From: a bacterium
GTDB lineage: Bacteria > Desulfobacterota > Binatia > UBA12015
Direction: 5' to 3'
Assembly: GCA_018970825.1 (NCBI GenBank)
Contig: JAGWVP010000229.1
Coordinates: 1-5,775 of the forward strand
Length of the DNA stretch: 5,775 nt
Positions 1 to 5,654 of this stretch are shown here, one piece after another. Positions within the stretch are counted from its first letter, which is position 1; each line of letters begins with the position of its first letter. The position numbers were made by a program, and so were the translations under genes. The notes beneath the pieces were generated by a model. That model saw only the letters and a program-made list of their open reading frames with translations, was not told where the DNA came from and ran no database searches.

Positions 1-393
1 GCCCTCGCGCGCGAGGGCAAGGTGCGCGCGATGCGCCTCAAGGTGAGCGCCCCCTTTCACAGCCCGCTCATGCGCCCTTCGCGGGAGCGGATGGAGCCGG
101 TGCTCGCCGGGATCGCTTTTCGCGACCCGGACCCGCCCGTCCTGAGCAACGTCGACGGCCGTCCGCACGCAGGCGCCGCCGCGATCCGCGCGGGGCTGCT
201 CGAGCAGATCACCGCCGCCGTCCGCTGGGAGGACTGCGCGAATGCCGTCGTCGCGCGCTGCGACCTCGCGGTCGAGGTCGGACCCGGCAGGGTCCTCATG
301 GGACTCATGAAGCGCAGCGCGAGGCAGGTGCCCATGGTCGCGACCGGGGACGTTGCAGGGATTCGCGCCGCGATCGAGGAGATGACCCGGTGA
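1..393 (+). CDS. fabD: Malonyl-CoA:ACP transacylase, C-terminal part (5' end outside window)
   Basis: The 3' end of a gene that enters the window in frame from base 1 (130 codons, then TGA at 391-393). FabD transfers malonyl from malonyl-CoA to the acyl carrier protein phosphopantetheine arm, supplying the two-carbon donor for type II fatty-acid synthesis in the cytoplasm. The segment starts just before the family motif SAPFHSPLM; its His (codon at 58-60) matches the His of the Ser-His catalytic dyad. A later VEVGPGRVLMGLMKR stretch matches the usual C-terminal VExGPGxVLxGLxKR region. The GHSLG nucleophile motif lies upstream of the window and cannot be checked. The stop overlaps the fabG start by four bases (GTGA). 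The downstream fabG and acpP genes support FabD rather than a polyketide-synthase acyltransferase. Confidence 0.95.
   Translation, partial: ALAREGKVRAMRLKVSAPFHSPLMRPSRERMEPVLAGIAFRDPDPPVLSNVDGRPHAGAAAIRAGLLEQITAAVRWEDCANAVVARCDLAVEVGPGRVLMGLMKRSARQVPMVATGDVAGIRAAIEEMTR
376..381 (+). promoter_or_regulatory. Ribosome binding site of fabG
   Basis: GAGGAG lies 8 bases upstream of the GTG at 390, inside the end of fabD. It supports the GTG start, which overlaps the fabD stop as GTGA. Confidence 0.6.
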
Positions 394-1151
394 GCGGCCC
401 CGGGCAGCGACCGCTCGAGGGTCGCGTGGCGCTGGTCACCGGCGCGTCGCGCGGCATCGGCCGGTCGATCGCCAGGGAGCTCGCGCGTCGCGGCGCCCAC
501 GTCGGCGTGAATTTCCAGTCGAACCGGGACGCGGCCGAGTCCTGTCTGGCCGAGATCGAGGCCGAGGGCGGGGCGGGCGAACTCGTCCCCTTCGACGTCG
601 CCGACGCCGACGCCTCGAACGAGGGCATCGGCGGGCTCGCCTCGCGGCGAGGGCGACTCGACGTGCTCGTGAACAACGCGGGAATCGCACTCGACGGCCT
701 GCTGATGCGCTACAAGGAGGACGACTGGCAGCGCATCGTCGGCGTGAACCTGGGCGGGGTCTTCCACTGCTGCAAGGCCGCGGCGCGTCCCATGGTGAAG
801 GGGCGATGGGGACGGATCGTGAACCTCACCTCCGTCGTGAGCCAGCTCGGCAACGCCGGGCAGGGCCCCTATGCCGCGACCAAGGCCGGGGTGGAGGGGC
901 TCACGCGATCGCTTGCACGCGAGCTCGCCTCGCGATCCATCACGGTGAACGCGGTCGCGCCGGGCTTCATCGACACCGAGATGACGGCGGCGCTGCCCGA
1001 GGCGATCCGTTCGGCCTACGTCGGCGCGGTGCCGGTCGGTCGGCTCGGAACGGCCGACGAGGTGGCAGCGGCGGTCGCCTTCCTGTGCGGCCCCGACGCG
1101 GGCTACGTGACGGGGCACGTCCTCGCGGTGAACGGCGGACTGTCGATGTGA
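390..1151 (+). CDS. fabG: 3-oxoacyl-[acyl-carrier-protein] reductase
   Basis: A 253-residue short-chain dehydrogenase that reduces 3-oxoacyl-ACP to 3-hydroxyacyl-ACP with NADPH, the first reduction of the elongation cycle. The N-terminal Rossmann fold shows the TGASRGIG cofactor loop (residues 17-24), an acidic FDV motif near residue 69 and NNAG (95-98). The catalytic set fits E. coli FabG: Ser148 in the IVNLTSVV strand, Tyr161 and Lys165 in the YAATK motif, with the same 13-residue Ser-Tyr spacing. The C-terminal PGFIDTEM and VNGGLSM segments are also typical. Length is normal for FabG. The start is the GTG overlapping the fabD stop, backed by GAGGAG 8 bases upstream. Other SDRs share these motifs; its place between fabD and acpP makes FabG the strong choice. 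Confidence 0.95.
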   Translation: MSGPGQRPLEGRVALVTGASRGIGRSIARELARRGAHVGVNFQSNRDAAESCLAEIEAEGGAGELVPFDVADADASNEGIGGLASRRGRLDVLVNNAGIALDGLLMRYKEDDWQRIVGVNLGGVFHCCKAAARPMVKGRWGRIVNLTSVVSQLGNAGQGPYAATKAGVEGLTRSLARELASRSITVNAVAPGFIDTEMTAALPEAIRSAYVGAVPVGRLGTADEVAAAVAFLCGPDAGYVTGHVLAVNGGLSM

Positions 1152-1215
1152 CGCGGTGCTCTGGCGGCCGGGGGCCGGACAGGGTAAGCGACTGGATACC
1201 AGCGGGAGGGTGAGC
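1152..1215 (+). other. fabG-acpP intergenic spacer with possible RNA hairpin
   Basis: This 64-base spacer is the longest non-coding stretch in the window. It contains an imperfect inverted repeat at about 1159-1184: an outer CTCTG/CAGGG stem with one G-T pair, a small asymmetric internal loop, an inner CGGCC/GGCCG stem (1165-1169 with 1173-1177) and a GGG loop. No T-run follows, so it is not a standard intrinsic terminator. I see no convincing -35/-10 promoter pair. It could shape acpP mRNA processing or stability, because ACP is usually needed in excess over its neighbours; that role is inference. Confidence 0.35.
1204..1210 (+). promoter_or_regulatory. Strong ribosome binding site of acpP
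   Basis: GGGAGGG ends 5 bases before the ATG at 1216. It is one of the best Shine-Dalgarno sites in the window and decides the acpP start against the in-frame GTG at 1210 and a GTG further upstream at 1156. Confidence 0.7.
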
Positions 1216-1455
1216 ATGGCCGGATCGGACGTGGAGGCGAAGGTCAGGGAGATCGTGTGCGAGCAACTCGGGGTGACCGAGGAAGAGGTCTCGCCGAGCG
1301 CGGCCTTCATCGAGGACCTGGGCGCCGACTCCCTCGACATCGTGGAACTCGTGATGGCGCTGGAGGAGGAGTACGACCTCGAGATTTCCGACGAGGACGC
1401 GGAGAAGATCCGCACCGTCGGGGACGTGGTCGCCTTCATCGAAAGCCGCAAGTGA
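1216..1455 (+). CDS. acpP: Acyl carrier protein
   Basis: A 79-residue, very acidic protein of normal ACP length that carries growing acyl chains on a 4'-phosphopantetheine arm through fatty-acid synthesis. The attachment motif is GADSLDIVELVMALEEEY; Ser39, preceded by Asp38, is the expected prosthetic-group site. The following helix II (LDIVELVMALEEEYD) carries the acidic face that docks FabD, FabG and the other enzymes. The ISDEDAEKIRTVGDVV region matches helix III and the start of helix IV. ATG 1216 is chosen because GGGAGGG stands 5 bases upstream and MAGSDVEAKV is a typical ACP beginning. The stop overlaps the glyA GTG by four bases. The ketosynthase gene fabF, which commonly follows acpP, is not here. 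Confidence 0.97.
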   Translation: MAGSDVEAKVREIVCEQLGVTEEEVSPSAAFIEDLGADSLDIVELVMALEEEYDLEISDEDAEKIRTVGDVVAFIESRK

Positions 1456-2702
1456 AGCCGATCGATCGATCCCTCTCGGCCGTCGACCCCGACATCGCCC
1501 GCGCGATCGGGCTCGAGGCGCGTCGACAGGAGGACAACCTCGAGCTCATCCCGTCGGAGAACGCGGCGAGCCGGGCCGTCCTCGAGGCGCAGGGGTCGAT
1601 CCTCACGAACAAGTACGCCGAGGGCTACCCCGGCAAGCGCTACTACGGCGGCTGCGAGCACGTGGACGTGATCGAGGAGATCGCGATCGCGCGCGCGAAG
1701 GAGCTCTTCGGCGCGGACTACGCGAACGTGCAGCCGCACTCGGGATCGTCGGCCAACATCGCGGTCTACTTCTCGCAGCTCCAGCCCGGGGACACGATCC
1801 TCGCGATGGACCTCTCGCACGGCGGGCACCTGACGCACGGGAGCCCGGTCAACGTCTCGGGCAAGTTCTTCAAGGTCGTCTCCTACGGCGTGCGCCGCGA
1901 GGACGAGCGGATCGACGAAGACGCCGTCCTGCGGCTCGCCCGCGAGCACCGGCCGAAGATGGTCGTCGCGGGGCATTCCGCCTACTCGCGAGAGCTCGAC
2001 TTCGGGACGTTCCGCCGGGCCGCCGACGAGTGCGGCGCCAAGTTGCTCGTCGACATGGCCCATTTCGCGGGCCTGGTCGCGGCCGGGGTGCATCCCTCGC
2101 CGGTCCCGCACGCGGACTTCGTGACCTCGACCACGCACAAGACGCTGCGCGGCCCGCGTGGCGGCATCATCCTCGCGCGCGAGAGCGAGGGGAAGGCGAT
2201 CTCGAGTTCGATCTTCCCGGGCAACCAGGGCGGGCCGCTCATGCACGTGATCGCCGGCAAGGCGGTCGCCTTCCGCGAGGCGCTCACCGACGAGTTCAAG
2301 GCCTACCAGCGCCAGGTGGTCGCGAACGCGCGCGCTCTCGCCGACGGCCTCACCCGCCGGGGCTTCCGCATCGTCTCGGGTGGGACCGACAACCACCTGC
2401 TCCTGCTCGACCTCCGCGCGACGGAGATCACCGGTCGCGCGGCGCAGGAGTCGCTCGACCTGGCTCGGATCACGGCGAACAAGAACACGGTGCCCTTCGA
2501 AACCCGCTCCCCGTTCGTCACGAGCGGACTGCGGATGGGGACGCCCACCGTGACGACCCGCGGAATGCGCGAGCCGGAGATGGAACAGGTCGCGGACCTG
2601 ATCTCCCGCGCGCTCTCCCGGATCGGCGACCAGGCCGCGCTCGCGGCGATCGGCGACGAGGTGACCGCCCTCTGCCGCCGCTTCCCGCTCTACGCGTCCT
2701 AG
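1452..2702 (+). CDS. glyA: Serine hydroxymethyltransferase
   Basis: A 416-residue, full-length PLP enzyme interconverting serine plus THF with glycine plus 5,10-methylene-THF, the main source of one-carbon units for purine, thymidylate and methionine synthesis. The family motifs are complete: ELIPSENAAS (31-40), the LTNKYAEGYPGKRYYGG stretch (51-67), LSHGGHLTHG (121-130), DMAHFAGLVAAG (201-212) with the PLP-contacting Asp201 and His204, and TSTTHKTLRGPRGG (225-238) with Lys230 as the Schiff-base lysine. The start is the GTG forming a GTGA overlap with the acpP stop. It has no clear Shine-Dalgarno sequence (only GAAAG at 1441-1445), so translation probably depends on coupling to acpP. A long in-frame upstream extension is open but overlaps acpP and gives no SHMT homology. 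nrdR follows after 9 bases. Confidence 0.97.
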   Translation: MKPIDRSLSAVDPDIARAIGLEARRQEDNLELIPSENAASRAVLEAQGSILTNKYAEGYPGKRYYGGCEHVDVIEEIAIARAKELFGADYANVQPHSGSSANIAVYFSQLQPGDTILAMDLSHGGHLTHGSPVNVSGKFFKVVSYGVRREDERIDEDAVLRLAREHRPKMVVAGHSAYSRELDFGTFRRAADECGAKLLVDMAHFAGLVAAGVHPSPVPHADFVTSTTHKTLRGPRGGIILARESEGKAISSSIFPGNQGGPLMHVIAGKAVAFREALTDEFKAYQRQVVANARALADGLTRRGFRIVSGGTDNHLLLLDLRATEITGRAAQESLDLARITANKNTVPFETRSPFVTSGLRMGTPTVTTRGMREPEMEQVADLISRALSRIGDQAALAAIGDEVTALCRRFPLYAS

Positions 2703-2711
2703 GGTCGCGCG

Positions 2712-3242
2712 GTGAAGTGTCCCGCCTGCCGTGGGACCGAGAACCACGTCGTCGACTCCCGGCTCGGGAAGGACGGCGACGTGATCCGGCGACGGCGGGA
2801 GTGCGAGCGCTGCAGCCGCCGTTTCACGACCTACGAGCGGATCGAGGACTTCCTGCCCTCGGTCGTGAAGAAGGACGGCCGTCGCGAGCCCTTCGACCGG
2901 CTGAAGATCATGGCCGGGATGCGGCGCGCCTGCGAGAAGCGCCCGGTGAGCGTCGAGGCGCTCGAGGAGCGCCTCGACTCGATCGAGCGCAAGTTGCTCG
3001 AGAGCGGCGACCGCGAGGTGTCGAGTTCGGTGATCGGCGAGGAGGTGTGCCGCGCCCTGCACGAACTCGACGAGGTCGCCTACGTCCGCTTCGCCTCGGT
3101 CTACCGGTCGTTCCAGGACATCGGCGAGTTCATGAGCGAGCTGCAGGACCTGATCGCCGAGCGCAAGGGCAAGGTCGGACGGAAGTCGGCTCGCGGAGCG
3201 CGCACGGCGGGCCCGGCGCGGCCGGGCCGCGGGTCGACGTGA
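2712..3242 (+). CDS. nrdR: Transcriptional repressor NrdR
   Basis: A 176-residue nucleotide-sensing repressor that, in characterised bacteria, binds NrdR boxes upstream of ribonucleotide reductase operons. The N-terminal zinc ribbon has CPAC (Cys3, Cys6) and CERC (Cys31, Cys34), with the typical basic segment VIRRRRECERC and RRFTTYER after it. An ATP-cone domain spans about residues 48-138, with VVKKDGRREPFDRLKI and ACEKRPVS as landmarks, and ends in VAYVRFASVYRSF. The conserved part finishes near residue 150; the remaining tail of about 25 residues is rich in Arg, Gly, Ala and Pro, making the protein somewhat longer than the usual 150-160. GTG 2712 is preceded by AGGG at 2701-2704 within the glyA stop region. 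The glyA-nrdR-rib neighbourhood is a recurrent one, though NrdR's own targets are expected elsewhere. Confidence 0.97.
   Translation: MKCPACRGTENHVVDSRLGKDGDVIRRRRECERCSRRFTTYERIEDFLPSVVKKDGRREPFDRLKIMAGMRRACEKRPVSVEALEERLDSIERKLLESGDREVSSSVIGEEVCRALHELDEVAYVRFASVYRSFQDIGEFMSELQDLIAERKGKVGRKSARGARTAGPARPGRGST
3210..3228 (+). repeat. Perfect 8-bp GC-only inverted repeat in the nrdR tail
   Basis: GGCCCGGC (3210-3217) and GCCGGGCC (3221-3228) are exact reverse complements separated by GCG. In mRNA they would form a very stable short hairpin ending 11 bases before the nrdR stop. It encodes part of the low-complexity AGPARPGR tail. No T-run follows, so a standard terminator is unlikely. Base composition alone could produce it. 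Confidence 0.4.
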
Positions 3243-3283
3243 ACGCGACTCCGGAGCCGGAGCGGGCGGGGCTCGACCGGTGA
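3239..3283 (+). other. Possible 14-codon coupling frame between nrdR and ribD
   Basis: A GTG at 3239 overlaps the nrdR stop as GTGA and opens a 14-codon frame (MNATPEPERAGLDR) whose TGA at 3281-3283 overlaps the ribD GTG at 3280, again as GTGA. The frame therefore spans the 37-base gap exactly with the same overlap seen at other junctions here. No good Shine-Dalgarno precedes it, so it would need reinitiation. I do not claim a functional peptide; it may be coincidence in GC-rich DNA, where stops are rare. Confidence 0.25.
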
Positions 3284-4410
3284 GCGTCGACGAGCGCGAC
3301 CGCGCGTTTCTCCGGCGCGCCCTCGAGATCGGCCGTCGCGGGCTCGGCCGGACCTCTCCGAATCCCGCCGTCGGCGCCGTCGTGGTCCGAGGCGGGAAGG
3401 TGGTCGGCGAGGGCTTCCACCGTCGGGCGGGAGGGCCTCACGCCGAAGTCGAGGCGCTGCGGCGCGCGGGTACCGCGGCGCGCGGCGCGACCCTCTACTG
3501 CACGCTCGAGCCGTGCTCTCACCACGGCCGGACGCCGCCCTGTGCACCGGCCGTGGCCGCCGCCGGGATCGCCCGGGTGGTGGTCGGCACGATCGACCCG
3601 AATCGGCGGGTGCGCGGGCGGGGGATCCGGATCCTCCGGCGCGCGGGGGTGGCGACGACGGTCGGCGTCGAGGAGGAGGGGAGCCGCGAACTCCTGCGCT
3701 ACTTCGCCCATCGACAGCGCGTCGGGCGTCCCTTCGTCCGGCTGAAGCTCGCGGCCTCGCTCGACGGCCGCATCGCCGCCCGCGGGGGGAGCGCGCGCTG
3801 GATCACCGGGGGCCCCGCGCGGGCTCTCGTCCATCGCTGGCGCGACGAGATGGACGCGGTGCTGGTCGGCAGCGGCACGGCGATCGCCGACGACCCTGCA
3901 CTCACGTGTCGCCGGCGCGGCGGACGCGACCCCTTGCGGATCGTCCTCGACGGTCGTCTCCGGCTGCCGCCGTCGGCCCGGATGCTTCGCGAGGGCTCGT
4001 CTCCGGTGTGGATCGTGACGAGCCGGGGCCACGACCGTCGCCGCGCCGCGCGGCTCGAGCGCGCCGGCGCCGTCGTGGTCGTCGTCCCGCGTCGCCGGGG
4101 GGGGAGCGACCTCGGGGCGTTGCTCGACCGCCTCGGCGGCGAGGGCGTGCTCTCGGTCCTGGTCGAGGGAGGGGGCGAGGTCGCCGCACGGTTCCTCGAC
4201 GCCGGCCTCGTCGACGAGGTCTGCCTGTTCACCGCCCCGCTCCTCCTCGGAGGCGACGGCATTTCGATGGTCGGCCCGCTCGGGGTGACCGACCCCGCCC
4301 GGGCTCCGCGCCTCAGGATCGAGCGTCGCGAGGTCGTCGGGGCGGACCTCCTGACCGTCGCGAGGCCGGCGAGCCGGCGGCCTCGTGGATCGCTAGAAGG
4401 ACGTCGATGA
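3280..4410 (+). CDS. ribD: Bifunctional diaminohydroxyphosphoribosylaminopyrimidine deaminase / 5-amino-6-(5-phosphoribosylamino)uracil reductase
   Basis: A 376-residue two-domain enzyme performing the second and third steps of the GTP branch of riboflavin synthesis: deamination of the pyrimidine, then NADPH-dependent reduction of the ribosyl side chain. The N-terminal deaminase (about 6-145) has TSPNPAVGAVVV, the HAE motif (His54, Glu56) and EPCSHHGRTPPC (77-88); His54, Cys79 and Cys88 are the expected zinc ligands and Glu56 the proton shuttle. The C-terminal reductase (about 150-362) has LKLAASLDGRIA, RWITG, the MDAVLVGSGTAIADDPALT stretch, and VLVEGGGEVAARFLDAGLVDE. The normally DPNPxVxGxG segment reads DPNRRVRGRG here. 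A short basic tail follows residue 362. GTG 3280 places MSVDERDRAFLRRAL at the N-terminus, as in homologues; GGAG at 3259-3262 is rather distant. The stop overlaps the next start as ATGA. Confidence 0.96.
   Translation: MSVDERDRAFLRRALEIGRRGLGRTSPNPAVGAVVVRGGKVVGEGFHRRAGGPHAEVEALRRAGTAARGATLYCTLEPCSHHGRTPPCAPAVAAAGIARVVVGTIDPNRRVRGRGIRILRRAGVATTVGVEEEGSRELLRYFAHRQRVGRPFVRLKLAASLDGRIAARGGSARWITGGPARALVHRWRDEMDAVLVGSGTAIADDPALTCRRRGGRDPLRIVLDGRLRLPPSARMLREGSSPVWIVTSRGHDRRRAARLERAGAVVVVVPRRRGGSDLGALLDRLGGEGVLSVLVEGGGEVAARFLDAGLVDEVCLFTAPLLLGGDGISMVGPLGVTDPARAPRLRIERREVVGADLLTVARPASRRPRGSLEGRR
4395..4401 (+). promoter_or_regulatory. Ribosome binding site of the ribBA-like gene
   Basis: AGAAGGA ends 5 bases before the ATG at 4407, within the last codons of ribD. 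It fixes the start at ATG 4407 although the same frame is open for almost 900 bases upstream. Confidence 0.7.
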
Positions 4411-5654
4411 GCCCCGGGCCCGATCCTCTCGCCGCGGCGATCGCCGACGTCCGGTCGGGGCGCATGGTGGTCGTCGTCGACGATGCGGCGAACCCGAGCC
4501 GCGGCGAGGTCTGCGTCGCGGGCGAGCTCACCGCGGCCGAGCACGTCGGGTTCATGGCGGTTCACGCGCGCGGCCTCGTCTGTCTCGTCGTCCTGCCGTC
4601 GCTGCTCGAGCGCCTCGGAGTGCCGCTGCTGGCGCGGGATCGTTCGAGCGACGACGGACTCGCCTACGGGACGTCCTTCGAGGCTCGCCGCGGCGTGTCG
4701 ACCGGGATCTCGGCGGCGGATCGCGCGGAGACGATCCGCGTCGCGGTGGACGAGTCCTCGGGCCCCTCCGACGTCTCGATGCCGGGGCACGTGCCCCCGA
4801 TCGCGGTCGCGCCGGCGGGCGTCATCGATCGCCCCGGCGTGATGGAGGCGACGCTCGACCTCGTCCGGCTCGCGGGGCTCCGCCCGGCAGCGACGGTCTG
4901 CACGGTCCTCGACGAGGCGGGCGACGTCGCCCGCGGCGATGCGCTCGGCCGATTCGCCGAGCGCCACGGGCTCCGGCTGCTCTCGGTCGAGCAGGTGCTC
5001 CTGCACCGGCTTCGCAACGAGGTCCTGGTCGAGCGGATCGCCGAGACCGACCTGCAGAGCGGCCTCGGCGGGCCGTGCCGGGCGATCGCCTACCGCAATC
5101 CGGTCGACCTGAGCGAGCACCTCGCGGTCGTTCGGGGGCCGCTCGCGGGCGACGAGCCTCCGCTCGTGCGCGTTCATTCCCAGTGCCTGACCGGCGACGT
5201 GCTCGGCTCGCGTCGCTGCGACTGCGGCGAGCAGCTCGAGGCGGCTCTCCGCGCGATCGACCGTGCCGGGCGGGGCGTCCTCGTCTACCTGCACCAGGAG
5301 GGACGCGGCATCGGGCTCGCGAACAAGATCCGCGCCTACGCTCTCCAGGACGACGGACTCGACACCGTGGAGGCGAACCTCGAGCTCGGCTTCAAGGACG
5401 ACCCGCGGGACTACGGGATCAGCGCGCAGATCCTGCGCGATCTCGGCCTCCGGCGGATCCGGCTCCTGACCAACAACGCCCGCAAGATCGAGGGGCTCTC
5501 CCGCTACGGGATCGAGGTCGCCGAGCGCGTCTCGATCGAGGCCGAGCCGCACGCGGGCAACATCGGCTACCTGCGCACCAAGCAGGAGAAGCTCGGCCAC
5601 ATGCTCTCGACGCTGGAGCCCGGCCGCGACAAGGGAGACGGCGATGGCGCGTGA
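4407..5654 (+). CDS. ribBA: RibBA-type fusion: degenerate DHBP synthase domain plus GTP cyclohydrolase II
   Basis: A 415-residue protein with RibBA architecture. The C-terminal GTP cyclohydrolase II half (about 206-402) looks active: zinc ligands Cys260, Cys271 and Cys273 in CLTGDVLGSRRCDCG, HQEGRGIGLANKIRAYALQD (296-315) with Tyr311, DTVEANLELGF, DDPRDYG and LLTNNARKIE. It would open GTP to the diaminopyrimidine used by RibD. The N-terminal half (about 8-205) keeps the RibB fold signature, including GISAADRAETIR (100-111), PGH (126-128) and LDLVRLAGLRPA (150-161). However, the DDEDRENEGD loop reads DDAANPSRGE (25-34), the GHTEA metal His is Val145 (GVMEA), and the CEI Glu is Thr166 (CTV). 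DHBP synthase activity is therefore doubtful; the domain may be structural or regulatory. Start ATG 4407 overlaps the ribD stop and has AGAAGGA 5 bases upstream. The 3' end overlaps ribH by 11 bases. Confidence 0.93.
   Translation: MSPGPDPLAAAIADVRSGRMVVVVDDAANPSRGEVCVAGELTAAEHVGFMAVHARGLVCLVVLPSLLERLGVPLLARDRSSDDGLAYGTSFEARRGVSTGISAADRAETIRVAVDESSGPSDVSMPGHVPPIAVAPAGVIDRPGVMEATLDLVRLAGLRPAATVCTVLDEAGDVARGDALGRFAERHGLRLLSVEQVLLHRLRNEVLVERIAETDLQSGLGGPCRAIAYRNPVDLSEHLAVVRGPLAGDEPPLVRVHSQCLTGDVLGSRRCDCGEQLEAALRAIDRAGRGVLVYLHQEGRGIGLANKIRAYALQDDGLDTVEANLELGFKDDPRDYGISAQILRDLGLRRIRLLTNNARKIEGLSRYGIEVAERVSIEAEPHAGNIGYLRTKQEKLGHMLSTLEPGRDKGDGDGA
5631..5637 (+). promoter_or_regulatory. Ribosome binding site of ribH
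   Basis: AAGGGAG ends 6 bases before ATG 5644 and lies inside the GDGDGA-encoding tail of the ribBA-like gene. It supports the overlapping ribH start. Confidence 0.7.

Noticed and set aside
1156..1215. Longer acpP product starting at GTG 1156
   Set aside because: The extra 20 residues resemble no ACP N-terminus, and the strong GGGAGGG site points to ATG 1216.
1459..1470. CGAT repeated three times at the start of glyA
   Set aside because: Three tetranucleotide units encoding a variable N-terminal stretch are too short to argue for phase variation.
57..3062. A minus-strand open frame of about 1000 codons across fabD, fabG, acpP, glyA and nrdR
   Set aside because: It lies antisense to five clearly recognised genes, is rich in Arg, Ala, Gly, Asp and His from reversed GC-rich codons, and shows no domain. 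It is a by-product of rare stop codons at high GC.
3243..3279. FMN riboswitch upstream of ribD
   Set aside because: The gap is only 37 bases, far too short for the RFN element, and none of its conserved blocks appear.
2030..3283. A long + strand frame overlapping glyA and nrdR
   Set aside because: Arg/Pro-rich shadow of glyA and nrdR. Only its last 14 codons, opening at 3239, are of any positional interest and are noted separately.
3513..4406. In-frame upstream extension of the ribBA-like gene through ribD
   Set aside because: The extension is low-complexity Arg/Pro/Ala sequence overlapping a conserved gene. ATG 4407 has a good Shine-Dalgarno site and begins where RibB homology begins.
4428..5021. 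Degenerate RibB half as a pseudogene or frameshift
   Set aside because: The frame is uninterrupted, motif spacing matches RibB without gaps, and the fused cyclohydrolase is intact, so the changes are substitutions rather than disruption.
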